Origin: Paraspadella gotoi
Taxonomy: Eukaryota > Chaetognatha
Reading direction: 5' to 3'
Assembly (NCBI GenBank): GCA_051294375.1
Contig: CM119267.1
Span: 2,363,738-2,427,737, forward strand
DNA length: 64,000 nucleotides
Shown: positions 21,748-32,364 of the stretch, one piece after another
How positions within the stretch are numbered: position 1 is the first letter of the stretch
Layout: each line of letters starts with the position of its first letter
Translations under genes and position numbers: made by a program
The notes under the pieces: generated by a model
What the model saw: only the letters and a program-made list of their open reading frames with translations
What the model was told of the DNA's origin: nothing
Databases searched by the model: none

Positions 21748-21870
21748 ACGGATCAGGGTCTTGGAGATCGGCGTTACAACTCTCAACTGTCTCGGGTCGA
21801 CCAAGTCCACGGCGAACATTCCCTTTCCCTTATCTTCCTTTTATGTATCCTTGTTTCCTTTACTACTGCT

Positions 21871-21905
21871 AATAGGTATTAGGTATTAGGTATTAGGTAT
21901 TAGGT
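21871..21905 (+). repeat. (ATTAGGT)5 heptamer array
   Basis: Five 7 bp units (the first AATAGGT) followed by ATTACCTATT, which turns the end into a near-palindrome. It is similar to, but not the same as, the arthropod TTAGG telomere repeat. Confidence 0.85.
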
Positions 21906-22039
21906 ATTACCTATTCTCCCGATCCTACTTTTCTCTTTCCCCTGACGAGAGCATGGATAGAGCCAAACCATAATTTAAGAGCAAATTTTAAAAAGAAGGA
22001 ATCTTAACCAAGAAGTTGGAGCAACGATTTGCCTCAACA

Positions 22040-22400
22040 TCGCCGTGAAATGGTGAGAAAACAAGAACGGTAATTCAAATGTGTTGCGCCGCAGTGACTG
22101 CCTTAACACGTGTACTTTTCGTGACATGACATGACATGATATGACATGAAATGAGATGACGTGACCTGACATGACTACAACAACTTTCTTAGCCCACGCA
22201 CTGCATCGGAATTTCGTCTATTGTATTTTTAAAATTTTAGGACTTCCTGAAAGGCGGCGCTAGTAGTCACTTAAATTTGAAGATTTTCCATTTTTAATAA
22301 ATGAGCATCGAGCAACCAACTATATGCAAGACAGACATACCGATCGGCCGACCGACCTAAAAGTGACTTATAGAGTTGCTCCGCGAGTACTGGCGGCTCA
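22040..22400 (+). repeat. Diverged relative of the unit tail
   Basis: The order AAATGTGTT / CGCAGTGACT / CACGTGTA / GACATGAC / ACTTTCTTAGCCC / TTTTAGGA / GGCGGCGCTAGTAGTC / AAATGAGCA / AAGTGACTTATAGAGTTGCT matches 8450-8800 and 15210-15560. Here there are real substitutions and length changes, unlike between copies 2 and 3. It is a separate, older copy of this part of the unit, outside the tandem array. Confidence 0.75.
22121..22175 (+). repeat. (ATGAC)n pentamer array
   Basis: About eleven GACAT/ATGAC units with a few changes. In the tandem units only two or three are present (near 8511 and 15268), so the array expanded or survived only here. Confidence 0.85.
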
Positions 22401-22669
22401 ACTAAAAAAGGAATGCGATTAAATTCAGAATCTGACATAAAAATTCGAAAGATTCAAAGTGAATCTTCGACACCGGACGATCCATTGGACATTGGACAAT
22501 GGAGGGAAGACTCCGTCAATTATCATTGTGATCATCATCAGAATCTTCATTCGATTCTGGAGTCTTGATTCCTCTGCGATGATAGTCTCAAGCAACATCG
22601 CACGTCGGTGATGAATTTGAGGCAAAATTTAAACAAAACGAGTTTTACGTTTGACAAAATTGAAAAAAA

Positions 22670-22900
22670 GTGATTACGCTGTTGCGACTTTGGAAGGTTA
22701 CAGATGCTGGAATTTACACGCACAGCTACAGAGTACGCATGCGCGGGACTTTACTTAGAATTTGTAAAAAAATTCAGTTAAATTATATTTACTACAAAAC
22801 TTCACGACCACAAATCTTACAAATGCTCGTCACCCAAAAATGTCTTGTTTTTGACCTAAAAGGAAAAAAAATTGAAAAAAAAGGAAAGCTTCCCCTCTGA
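22670..22900 (+). CDS. Weak open frame of normal composition
   Basis: A 76-codon frame with no simple repeat in it. The first codon is GTG, and the first ATG would be at the MRGTLLRICKK part. It reads ...KVTDAGIYTHSYRVR... and then a Lys-rich tail. DAGIYT resembles the F-strand motif of immunoglobulin-like domains, but the cysteine expected after it is a histidine and no B-strand partner exists. A near NRF1-like ACGCATGCGC lies inside at about 22735. It is most likely a chance frame. Confidence 0.1.
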   Translation: MITLLRLWKVTDAGIYTHSYRVRMRGTLLRICKKIQLNYIYYKTSRPQILQMLVTQKCLVFDLKGKKIEKKGKLPL

Positions 22901-22960
22901 TCCTTTTCGCAATTTTCCTTGAAATGAACTCAGGACGCCTTTAGGCTTTTTTCTCCAAAT

Positions 22961-23085
22961 CTCCTCTCTCTCTCTCTCGTCTCATCTCTCTCTCCGTCTC
23001 TCTCGTCTCTCTCTCTCTCTCTCTCTCCTCATCTCTCTTCCTCTTCTCTATCTCTCCTCTCTCTCTCTCTCTCTTCTCCATTTTA
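22961..23085 (+). repeat. CT tract with CGTC breaks
   Basis: Interrupted CT dinucleotide array after GGCTTTTTTCTCC. Confidence 0.88.
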
Positions 23086-23159
23086 GGCTCTCGCAAGGAG
23101 AAAAACCCATCACACAGTAAGTACGCACGGCAAAATTAAAACGTCCTCCACACTTTTCT

Positions 23160-23900
23160 GTTTTACTTGTGATCGCTCCCACCTTCTCTTACCCTTTTCT
23201 GCTCCCGCCTTCTCTTTCCCCCCTTCTTTCTTCTCCCCCCCTGTACCACCCGCGTTTCTACCTTTCTTGCTCAACTTTTTGCTTTTCAACTTCGCTAAGG
23301 CATAAAAAGGGTCCCTTTAGCAAACATTTTCACCCGATAGATTCAGATATTAGTTGTGGCTTTTTTTTTTGTCTGCTCTCTCATCTCTCGTCTGTCCTCT
23401 CTCGTCTCTGCTCATCTCTCTCTCTCTCTCTCTCTCTTCTTCGTCTCTCTCTCTCGTCTCTCTATCTCTCTCTCGTCCGTCCGTCTCTTCTCTCGCTACA
23501 CGTTGCTAATGCAGTGTTTGCGTTTTCTTTGATGACTCCGTTTTGCCCATTAGGGATTCTTTCAATGTGTTTCGTATTGAGTAATTCCTTTAAAGCCCAT
23601 ATTAAAGAAGTGTCTCTACTCTCTCCTCTTCTCCTCGTCTCTTCTCTCTCTCTTTCTTCTTCTCTTCTCTCTCGTCAGTCTTCTGCTTCTCTCTGATCTG
23701 TCTCACTCTCTCATATCTCTCCTCATCATCTCAATTCTATCTTTTCTATCTATTTATTTCCCACATCCTTCTCTCTCTCTTACACTTTCTATGTATTAAT
23801 TCATTTACCTTTCCTCTTCTTCTCGTTTCCCTCTCTTCTCCCTTTCTCATACTCTTCACTCTCTCACTCTTTTATCTAACTTTTCGTTTCTTTATTGGAT
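23160..23900 (+). repeat. Degenerate pyrimidine-rich stretch
   Basis: C/T-rich DNA with CT runs at 23375-23500 and 23610-23730, separated by about 120 bases of mixed sequence around 23510-23600. No gene was recognised. Confidence 0.7.
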
Positions 23901-24107
23901 CCTCAAAAATAGTTTTATTTTAGTTGTGTAAGGTTTCGCTTCCTTAGTATCATGTATGTTCTTATTCAAATCGTTTAAGCAATTAAGTATAAAAAATGTT
24001 GTTTTAAGAGAGGAGAGGTGTTATTTCTGAAATGATAGATCCTTATTTTTTTTTGCGTTTTTTATCGTCGCAAAGAAGTAGCCGTCAACCATTGTTACAC
24101 ATTTGTT

Positions 24108-24726
24108 NNNNNNNNNNNNNNNNNNNNNNNNNNNNNNNNNNNNNNNNNNNNNNNNNNNNNNNNNNNNNNNNNNNNNNNNNNNNNNNNNNNNNNNNNNNNN
24201 NNNNNNNNNNNNNNNNNNNNNNNNNNNNNNNNNNNNNNNNNNNNNNNNNNNNNNNNNNNNNNNNNNNNNNNNNNNNNNNNNNNNNNNNNNNNNNNNNNNN
24301 NNNNNNNNNNNNNNNNNNNNNNNNNNNNNNNNNNNNNNNNNNNNNNNNNNNNNNNNNNNNNNNNNNNNNNNNNNNNNNNNNNNNNNNNNNNNNNNNNNNN
24401 NNNNNNNNNNNNNNNNNNNNNNNNNNNNNNNNNNNNNNNNNNNNNNNNNNNNNNNNNNNNNNNNNNNNNNNNNNNNNNNNNNNNNNNNNNNNNNNNNNNN
24501 NNNNNNNNNNNNNNNNNNNNNNNNNNNNNNNNNNNNNNNNNNNNNNNNNNNNNNNNNNNNNNNNNNNNNNNNNNNNNNNNNNNNNNNNNNNNNNNNNNNN
24601 NNNNNNNNNNNNNNNNNNNNNNNNNNNNNNNNNNNNNNNNNNNNNNNNNNNNNNNNNNNNNNNNNNNNNNNNNNNNNNNNNNNNNNNNNNNNNNNNNNNN
24701 NNNNNNNNNNNNNNNNNNNNNNNNNN
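24108..24726. other. N gap, 619 bp
   Basis: Unsequenced. The left edge is AT-rich and the right edge enters a TCTCCTTCTGTC-type array. Confidence 0.99.
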
Positions 24727-24754
24727 AGAGATAATCTACAATTGATAGCCACTT

Positions 24755-25110
24755 TGCTTCTGTCTAATTCCGTCTCTTTCTGTCGTCTTTTCTCACCCTT
24801 TTGTCTCCTTCTGTCTTTTATCTCTTTCTGTCTCCTGTCTCCTTCTATCTCCCTCTATCTCTTTCTGTCTCTTTTATCCTTCTATCTCCTTCCAGATCTG
24901 TCTTCTTCCGTCTGTTTCTGTTTTCGTCTGTCTCCTTCTCTCTCCCTCTATCTCTTTCTGTATTCTCTCTATTTCTCTCTCTTTCTTTTTCTTTCTTTCT
25001 CTTCTCTCCTTCGCTCTCCTATCTATTTCTAACTCCTGTCTTTTTCTATCTTCTTCTATTTCCTTTTAGATCTTCTTCTATCTCCTTCTTTCTCCTTTTC
25101 TGTCATTGAA
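24755..25110 (+). repeat. Degenerate TCTCCTTCTGTC array
   Basis: Repeats of 6 and 12 bp words (TTCTGTCTC, CTTCTATCTC, CTCCTTC). It ends at GTCATTGAAATCC. Confidence 0.75.
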
Positions 25111-25568
25111 ATCCTAATCCAAGAGGTGGGATGACAGACTCGCCGGGGGGGGGGATGACAGCGTTACAGATGGAATCGGACAAAAAGGTGGGAGATGTTT
25201 CGATGGTGGTTAAGGTGGATTAGGGTGGTGGTTTTAAAGAATCAAGTGCAGTCGCTGAAAACTACATTCTTAGCACAATAGTGACTGGATAAAGCAGTAG
25301 AACTATTAAAAACTATTAAACTGTTAACCTAGAATAACTGCATTTACCAAACGTACAAATAATGCTTTTTAATAATAATAATACAGTAAATACAGTTATT
25401 GTTTAGTGAGTAAAGGGATGTTTCCTTCCAGGATAAAAGACTGGCGCAAGTCTTTTCAGAATAGGCAGGCGAAATCGCAAAAGCAGAGAATCGATTTTTT
25501 TTTATTCAGATTTTTTTTTGATTTTGTGAAGATTTTGAGATCTGAAGATCGAAAGGATGCAATAGTGA
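25111..25568. other. Mixed non-coding DNA
   Basis: It contains a G9 run near 25145, GGTGG words and AT-rich DNA. A frame from 25406 (first codon TTG) gives a basic peptide with a phenylalanine run from a T-tract and no recognisable domain. It is not called as a gene. Confidence 0.5.
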
Positions 25569-25820
25569 AAAGACCGGGGGAGGAGAAGAGAAGAGAGAAG
25601 GATTCGAGGAGCGACATCAACCCATTTACGCCATTCTTTCGTGCATGGGAAGGAAAAGTCTAACCTTATGCTCCATCTTCAAAAGGAATATCAACAAATT
25701 CGTGCTGTCATGAACGCTATGACTCTTTGTATATCCTTGGCCATGAGGCGAACCGTTTTTATCCTAATTGGTTTTTTGCGTGCTGAAATTTTATTTTATG
25801 TTGTCTTGTCCACGTCTTAG
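25569..25820 (+). CDS. Small open frame, possible exon remnant
   Basis: The frame is open from just after a TGA at 25566 to TAG at 25820. The first ATG, at 25668, gives 50 residues: MLHLQKEYQQIRAVMNAMT, then LCISLAMRRTVFILIGFLRA and a short tail. Codon composition is more ordinary than elsewhere in the window, and the C-terminal 25 residues could form one membrane helix. There is no known family match and no poly(A) signal close by. It could be a piece of a decayed mobile element or chance. Confidence 0.15.
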   Translation, partial: KDRGRRREERRIRGATSTHLRHSFVHGKEKSNLMLHLQKEYQQIRAVMNAMTLCISLAMRRTVFILIGFLRAEILFYVVLSTS

Positions 25821-26239
25821 TTAGGTGCGATCTACCGCCTACCTGGTTTTTGTTAGCGTTGTGTGTTCTCTTCTTCCATTTAGCCAGTTACAAAACAAAA
25901 ACCCAGTTGTTAATTTTTTATTTATACATCCGAATGTTATATTCTTTTTCCTATAAAGACTGCGGTCTTTGTGGTTTTAAAGCAAAATTGTTGATCGTTC
26001 TCCTTACTTTTATTATTTCTTTTTTTGCTTCCTATACACCTTTTTTTTTCAAAGACAATCACAATCTTGATTTTCGGGGAAACTAATGCTTTTCTCCATT
26101 ACTTTGGACTTTTTTTTTTTTTTTTTTTTTTTTTGGCAGTAAAGAATACTTTTTTTGCTCTGTCAAAATCATAAACGAGAGGAAAATATATATAAAATTT
26201 CTCAATAAACAAATTACTTTTTATTTTGAAAATTCGTAG
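25821..26239. other. AT-rich DNA with T-tract
   Basis: AT-rich, with a 26-28 base T-run at about 26107-26134. No features beyond that. It ends at a 25 N gap (26240-26264) whose two sides share TTCGTAG/CGTAG. Confidence 0.6.
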
Positions 26240-26264
26240 NNNNNNNNNNNNNNNNNNNNNNNNN

Positions 26265-26770
26265 CGTAGAACGAATATAAAAAATAGCCATTCATTTAAT
26301 AAATAGGCTTATCTTGTCCCTAACTTCCGTCAGGTGGTTTAAGGCATCCATCACATTCATCACATTAATGACATACATACTTGCAGGACCGTGTAACGAC
26401 TCTTTCACAGTGTTGTTTATTCACTCAGACAGAAACTAGCTTCCTTTGTTGGAGCGTAATTCTCGCCCTCTTCCAACACCTTATCAACGAAGTGGCATAA
26501 ATTTTTAAAAAAAGTTTCAATTGTATTCAATTCTATTCTATCTAACATTAAGGACACAAATATAGTGAGGGTATCAAAAATACCGTTAAAAAAATTATCA
26601 ATATTATAAATGAGTCCCTTCCGTTATGAAAGAACATTTTTAAAGTTTCCATTAATTTTCTTCAAATATGTATTTACTTTTAATTTCAACTTTATTGTCA
26701 CCGAGTTTAATGTACACAATATACTAAATGATTGTTACATAATGCATAATACATAAAACGCCTCTACAAC
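26265..26770. other. AT-rich non-coding DNA
   Basis: No open frame of note and no repeat beyond a TCATCACATTCATCACATTAATGACATAC stretch written here by position only (about 26350-26377). Confidence 0.5.
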
Positions 26771-26773
26771 AGA

Positions 26774-26781
26774 TGACGTCA
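26774..26781. promoter_or_regulatory. CRE palindrome TGACGTCA
   Basis: Perfect cAMP-response-element palindrome, followed 20 bases later by another GACGTCA half (about 26792). It lies between AT-rich DNA and a GGC array, with no recognisable gene downstream. Motif match only. Confidence 0.3.
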
Positions 26782-26838
26782 ATAACGACGACGACGTCAA
26801 AAAAAGCTGGAAGAAAAAGGGTTCAATCATTCTTGCAG

Positions 26839-26868
26839 CAGCGGCGGCGGCGGCGGCGGCGGCGGCGT
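26839..26868 (+). repeat. (GGC)n microsatellite
   Basis: CAGCAG followed by about eight CGG/GGC units and GTCGTC. Confidence 0.9.
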
Positions 26869-26924
26869 CGTCACGCACTAAATCCGTCAAAAAAACACGG
26901 CATCGCCCCGCGCCCTCACTTTCC

Positions 26925-27195
26925 GTTTTCCACCTTCCATTTTTCTATTCACCTTTATCGTTCAACCTTCACTTTCTACTTAAACCTTTAACTTTCACTT
27001 TTTACCTTCACTTTCAGCTTTATATTTTCACTTTCACTTTTCACTTTCACTTTACATCTTTACTTTCAGTTTTACCTTTCCACGTTATCTTTCCACTTTC
27101 AATTACTACCTTTACTTTCCACTCTCCACTTTAACTTTTCACCTTTACTTTCCGCTTTCACTTTCCACTTTCACTTTCACCTTTATCTTACCACC
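26925..27195 (+). repeat. Degenerate TTTCAC / CTTTACC hexamer array
   Basis: CTTTCACTTT, ACCTTTACTTTC and CCACTTTC words repeat with a 6 bp rhythm. The array ends at CACCTTCGCTTTCTGG, after which 27200-27320 is GC-richer unique DNA. Confidence 0.85.
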
Positions 27196-27344
27196 TTCGC
27201 TTTCTGGCAGGCGACGCAACCGGCAACTGCGTCCGGCAAAAAGTCTCCTTAAGCCTCGGTTCGACCGGAGAGAGAAACTGAAGGGAAAACCGGAGGCAGC
27301 ACCTTTGGAGATAAAATGAGAGGATTAAGAGAATGAGGGGATTA

Positions 27345-27579
27345 GCAGATAGAAGAATGAGTGAATGAACGAATGAGTGAATGAACGAATGAGTGGATGA
27401 GTGAATGAGTGATTGAACGAATGAGTAAAGACCGCTAAAACAATTGGCCGACCAGGAAAAGACTGGTCAAATAATAACTGAGGGAAAGCGAGATTGAGAG
27501 AGTGGCGAGGCAAAATATTTATCAGAACTAATGAGTGAATGAAAGAATGAGAGAATGAACAAATGAGTGGTTGAACAAA
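27345..27579 (+). repeat. (GAAT GAGT/GAAC)n tetramer-phase array
   Basis: GAATGAGTGAATGAACGAAT words with a 4 bp rhythm at 27345-27430 and again at 27527-27579. They are separated by about 100 bp of unique sequence, and the array runs into a 267 bp gap (27580-27846). Confidence 0.88.
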
Positions 27580-28292
27580 NNNNNNNNNNNNNNNNNNNNN
27601 NNNNNNNNNNNNNNNNNNNNNNNNNNNNNNNNNNNNNNNNNNNNNNNNNNNNNNNNNNNNNNNNNNNNNNNNNNNNNNNNNNNNNNNNNNNNNNNNNNNN
27701 NNNNNNNNNNNNNNNNNNNNNNNNNNNNNNNNNNNNNNNNNNNNNNNNNNNNNNNNNNNNNNNNNNNNNNNNNNNNNNNNNNNNNNNNNNNNNNNNNNNN
27801 NNNNNNNNNNNNNNNNNNNNNNNNNNNNNNNNNNNNNNNNNNNNNNTTATTTCAATCAGGAAATCGGTTTGACTTTTTTTAATTTTTTTCTTATTTTCTC
27901 CCTTTTCTTTTTCCTCTATTCTTTCCTCCCTCTCTCCCTCTCTTCCTCTCCCTTTTCCATCCCTTCCCTCCCTCCACCCTCTCTCCCTGNNNNNNNNNNN
28001 NNNNNNNNNNNNNNNNNNNNNNNNNNNNNNNNNNNNNNNNNNNNNNNNNNNNNNNNNNNNNNNNNNNNNNNNNNNNNNNNNNNNNNNNNNNNNNNNNNNN
28101 NNNNNNNNNNNNNNNNNNNNNNNNNNNNNNNNNNNNNNNNNNNNNNNNNNNNNNNNNNNNNNNNNNNNNNNNNNNNNNNNNNNNNNNNNNNNNNNNNNNN
28201 NNNNNNNNNNNNNNNNNNNNNNNNNNNNNNNNNNNNNNNNNNNNNNNNNNNNNNNNNNNNNNNNNNNNNNNNNNNNNNNNNNNNNNNNNNNN
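27580..28292. other. Two N gaps around a pyrimidine tract
   Basis: Gaps at 27580-27846 and 27990-28292 flank a C/T-rich stretch of CCCTCTCTCCC words. Frames spanning the gaps are meaningless. Confidence 0.95.
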
Positions 28293-28483
28293 GGCGCACG
28301 GACCAAACTCGTGGAGGACAAAAGACGAGGCGAGAGAGGAACGAAACTGATGGTTTAGTTATGAGGCGATGGTTATGGTGCGTTGCTTCTTGTTGATGCA
28401 ATTTTCTTTTCCGCTCGAAAAATGGCGGAAAGAATAAAGAAGGGAAAGTTTAGGTAAGGGTTTTGTTTCTCCAGGTGATCGTA

Positions 28484-28562
28484 GTCGTCGTCGTCGTCTT
28501 CATCCTCATTCTCGTTATTTTCCTCATCGCCGTCGTCGTCGTCGTCTTCATCGTCGTTGTTT
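28484..28562 (+). repeat. GTC/TTC-rich array
   Basis: GTCGTCGTCGTCGTC runs separated by TTCATCCTCATTCTCG. On the opposite strand it would read as D/E/N-rich, but no exon border supports coding. Confidence 0.85.
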
Positions 28563-28924
28563 TTTTAATCTCAGCTCCCGTCCTTCATTTAAGGACAACT
28601 CAAACACTTTATACAATAAAACTTAAAAATTAAAATTTTTAACATTAAATTTTTAATTAAAATTCTAGTTAAATTAAGTTAATTTTTAAATACTTACTAA
28701 ATCCGTTTTTTTTGGCTTTAAATTCGATCTACAGAAAAAAACATTTTTTTTCGTCCATTAAAAACAAATGAAGCAATAAGAGGAGATGCAAGGAGATGCA
28801 AGAAAAAAACAGATGCAAAAATTCCGATGCAGACGAATCTCATTTTGCATCCAAATTGATACCTGGGGGGTTTTCAAGTGATGCAGTAAAATTGCCGTAA
28901 GGGAGTAGGTGAGTTTGTGTGTGT
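28563..28924. other. AT-rich DNA before a gap
   Basis: Low-GC DNA with TTAAATTAA words and a duplicated AGGAGATGCA (28781 and 28791). It ends in a TGTGTG start and a 250 bp gap (28925-29174). Confidence 0.6.
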
Positions 28925-29174
28925 NNNNNNNNNNNNNNNNNNNNNNNNNNNNNNNNNNNNNNNNNNNNNNNNNNNNNNNNNNNNNNNNNNNNNNNNNNNN
29001 NNNNNNNNNNNNNNNNNNNNNNNNNNNNNNNNNNNNNNNNNNNNNNNNNNNNNNNNNNNNNNNNNNNNNNNNNNNNNNNNNNNNNNNNNNNNNNNNNNNN
29101 NNNNNNNNNNNNNNNNNNNNNNNNNNNNNNNNNNNNNNNNNNNNNNNNNNNNNNNNNNNNNNNNNNNNNNNNNN

Positions 29175-29206
<32 letters not shown>
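29175..29206 (+). repeat. (GA)n after gap
   Basis: GA run emerging from the 28925-29174 gap, so the gap itself is probably TG/GA dinucleotide repeat. Confidence 0.9.
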
Positions 29207-29599
29207 AAGAAAAGTTTAAGAAAGTAAAATATTTAAAAATTTGTAGCATTGATTAAATTTATACGATAATTTTGAAACTTATACTTGTATAAAATAACAA
29301 AATCGAAAAAAAAGAGCATCTGGGTATAAAAGTTAAGTTCTCCTCGTAACGCCATCTTTGCTTCGCTCCAGAGATCGTTCATCCAAGGGCAACGCGGCGA
29401 GACTCTTTAACTTCCCTTAACGACGGATAGGGGGGAGGGGGAGGTGGCGAAGGAATTAGTTATAAACGATCGATAAATATTCATAGAGAAAAGTAAATAA
29501 TCCTTATCTTCTCATTTATTCTTTTTGGGAGGAAAAAAAAAGAAAGAAAAAAAAAGAAGATTTTGAAGTTTGTTTCCTTCTTTCTCATTATCATTGACT

Positions 29600-30640
29600 C
29601 AACTCATCATAACCTTGGCCTCGCTTCAAATTCACCTTCTATTCAGCACAGCCTTACTTTGGCCTATATTTGGCCTCGGCTTGGCTTCACCTGAGTTTTA
29701 GTATGGCCTTGCCTCGGCTTCACCTCGCTTGTATTTTGACTTGACTTCAGTTTAAATTAGGTTTTTAACGTGGTTTCATCTCGAATTCACCTCAGTTTTA
29801 CTTTGGCCTCACCTTGGACTCACCTTGTTTTAAATTCAGTCCTACTTAGGCCTCAACTTGGTCTAACCTCGGCTTCAATTCAGTCTTATTTTGGCCTCAC
29901 CTCCGCCTTACCTTGGACTCACCTCGGCTTCAATTCAGTACTTTTTGGCCTCACCTGAGCCTCACCTCAGACTCACGTCGGCCTCTGGCCTCACCTCGGC
30001 TTCACCTTGGCCTAACCTTGGCTTCAATTTGGTCTTATTCTTGCTTCACCTCAGCCTCACCTCAGGCTCACCTTGGCTTCAATTCAGTCTTACTTTGGCC
30101 TCACCTCGGCCTCACCTCGGCTTCAATTCAGTCTTATTTTGCAATCACCTTGGCCTAAATTCAGTCTTACTTAGGCCTCTACTTGGCCTCACCTCAGCTT
30201 CAATTCAGTCTTACTTTGGCCTCATATCGGACTCACCTAGGCTTCAATTCAGTCTTACTTTGGCCTCACCTTGGCCTCACCTTGGCTTCAATTCAGTCTT
30301 ATTNNNNNNNNNNNNNNNNNNNNNNNNNNNNNNNNNNNNNNNNNNNNNNNNNNNNNNNNNNNNNNNNNNNNNNNNNNNNNNNNNNNNNNNNNNNNNNNNN
30401 NNNNNNNNNNNNNNNNNNNNNNNNNNNNNNNNNNNNNNNNNNNNNNNNNNNNNNNNNNNNNNNNNNNNNNNNNNNNNNNNNNNNNNNNNNNNNNNNNNNN
30501 NNNNNNNNNNNNNNNNNNNNNNNNNNNNNNNNNNNNNNNNNNNNNNNNNNNNNNNNNNNNNNNNNNNNNNNNNNNNNNNNNNNNNNNNTCAGTCTTACTT
30601 TGGCCTCACCTCGGCCTCACCTCGGCTTTACTTCACCTCA
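29600..30640 (+). repeat. 11 bp minisatellite with 44 bp higher order
   Basis: Base units are of the type CTCACCTCGGC and CTTACTTTGGC (11 bp). From about 29830 onward they are arranged as four different 11-mers in a 44 bp cycle: TTCAATTCAGT, CTTACTTTGGC, CTCACCTCGGC, CTCACCTTGGC. The left part is more degenerate. A 285 bp gap (30304-30588) lies inside the array. The open frames that read ASPRPHLGFNSVL repeatedly are by-products, because 44 is not a multiple of three. Confidence 0.92.
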
Positions 30641-30733
30641 ACCTGATCGCCAGGAAAAAAAACTTGATGTCGGACTTAATTTGGACTCTGAGCGGATGAC
30701 GGTAACGGCGAGGAAAAGAACGCGTGGCGAGGC

Positions 30734-30834
<101 letters not shown>

Positions 30835-30928
30835 CTCTCCCTCTTACGCATGGTTGCACGAAGCAATAACATTTGGTAAAGAAACCAAAGGAACTCGAAG
30901 CCAAAAAAAAGTAAAGAGATTTTTGGAC

Positions 30929-31036
30929 AAGATGGCGGACATTTCATTGGAATCGTTTCCTTCAGGGATTTTGCGATTTCATCGGAAAAACGATAATTTC
31001 AATGTTTTGATTTTATGTCGTTTTTTTTTCTCGTAG
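30929..31036 (+). CDS. Tiny frame at a YY1-like start context
   Basis: AAGATGGCGGAC at 30929-30940 matches the YY1 core often found at metazoan transcription starts and is also a strong translation context. The ATG at 30931 opens a 35-codon frame (MADISLESFPSGILRFHRK and on). It ends in a T-rich stretch with TTTTTCTCGTAG, itself acceptor-like. No homology is recognised. It may be the remains of a 5' exon or chance. Confidence 0.15.
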   Translation, partial: KMADISLESFPSGILRFHRKNDNFNVLILCRFFFS

Positions 31037-31279
31037 GAAAAAAAAGTTACATGATGGTTCGTTTGGAAATCGATACGATATCGGACAGAAAATTGTTCGA
31101 TAGTTTAAGTATAGTATACTGAATACAGGGAAATTTGAAATCTAGTGCAAAGTATTATTTTTAAACTCGTTTTCTGAAGAGAAAACATTTTAATTTTTTT
31201 TTAATATTAAAAAATAGTAATTTAACAAAAGATAGTTAACTCATGTCACCTCGGAACAATATATTCGATAAGTGCCAAG

Positions 31280-31462
31280 ATGAGCGAAAGTAGGAGAAAG
31301 AAGAGAAGAAGGATAATAAACGAAGACGTCTCGAATCGTTTGCGCTTCTTCCTTCAGCCAGTTCTCAGAAATGGAATCAGAATTCTCAGAAATGAAAGGA
31401 AGAAACTTCGATGTCTCTCTTCGCTGAGACTCGCGTCCCGTCGCCAGAATTTGTCAATTTGA
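31280..31462 (+). CDS. Small basic open frame
   Basis: A true ATG with A at -3 opens a 60-residue frame beginning MSESRRKKRRRIINED. It has an NLS-like KKRRR cluster and is rich in Arg and Leu after that. No repeat underlies it. No family is recognised and no splice or poly(A) context supports it. Confidence 0.15.
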   Translation: MSESRRKKRRRIINEDVSNRLRFFLQPVLRNGIRILRNERKKLRCLSSLRLASRRQNLSI

Positions 31463-31711
31463 TTATAATCTCGAATTTATGCGGTGACCTGATTTAAGAA
31501 TTAAGTTTTCATGAAAAGGTTATTATGTACTTGAGGATTAATTATTTTTTTCCTAGAAAGATCGTCATTGAACACAATTTTAATGAAATTAATATAGTAA
31601 TGGCTAAATTAAAAAGGATTTAAAAAAAATTAGACAGATAAACAGACATACTGAAATTGAAAATATTGAGTGACTGAAGTTGAAAAAGGAAAAACGTAAA
31701 ACGCGTGAAAG

Positions 31712-31716
<5 letters not shown>

Positions 31717-31779
<63 letters not shown>
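31717..31779 (+). repeat. (CT)n microsatellite
   Basis: About 30 CT units with one TTTC break. Confidence 0.95.
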
Positions 31780-31834
31780 AATGGATGTTGAGTCGTCGTG
31801 ACTTCAATTCATTTCACCCGCGATCCTATTCAAT

Positions 31835-32071
31835 GTGAAAGAAGGAAAGAAGAGAAAAGGGGAAAAGAAATGGAGGAAGGAAGGAAAAAAGAAAAGAAAT
31901 GACCATAGAGGGGAGGAAAAAGAAAAGTGAAAAGAAAGGGGAAAAAGAAAGGAGAAAAAAATGGATCTGAGAGAGAAAGGAAAGAGAGAAAGCCTGAGAG
32001 TGAAAGTGAGAAATAGAGAGGGAAAGAGAGGGAGGGAGAGAGAGAGAGAGAAAGAGAGAGAGAGGGAGAGA
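31835..32071 (+). repeat. Polypurine stretch and GA tract
   Basis: GAAAAGG/GGAAGG words become GA repeats and enter a 258 bp gap (32072-32329). Confidence 0.85.
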
Positions 32072-32329
32072 NNNNNNNNNNNNNNNNNNNNNNNNNNNNN
32101 NNNNNNNNNNNNNNNNNNNNNNNNNNNNNNNNNNNNNNNNNNNNNNNNNNNNNNNNNNNNNNNNNNNNNNNNNNNNNNNNNNNNNNNNNNNNNNNNNNNN
32201 NNNNNNNNNNNNNNNNNNNNNNNNNNNNNNNNNNNNNNNNNNNNNNNNNNNNNNNNNNNNNNNNNNNNNNNNNNNNNNNNNNNNNNNNNNNNNNNNNNNN
32301 NNNNNNNNNNNNNNNNNNNNNNNNNNNNN

Positions 32330-32361
<32 letters not shown>
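32330..32361 (+). repeat. (GA)n after gap
   Basis: GA run that emerges from the 32072-32329 gap and leads directly into the left arm of the inverted repeat. Confidence 0.9.

Positions 32362-32364
<3 letters not shown>

Noticed and set aside
22670-22760. Immunoglobulin-domain-like DAGIYT motif
   Set aside because: The essential cysteine is replaced by histidine, there is no B-strand cysteine, and the start codon is not ATG.
24021-25032. Frames across the 619 N gap, and others across gaps at 27.6, 28.9, 30.3, 32.1, 34.9, 36.5 and 42.2 kb
   Set aside because: Most of the residues are unknown; only chance prevents stops in the short flanks.
29600-30640. CRISPR-like array
   Set aside because: The repeats are contiguous with no unique spacers, the period is 11/44 bp and the genome is eukaryotic.
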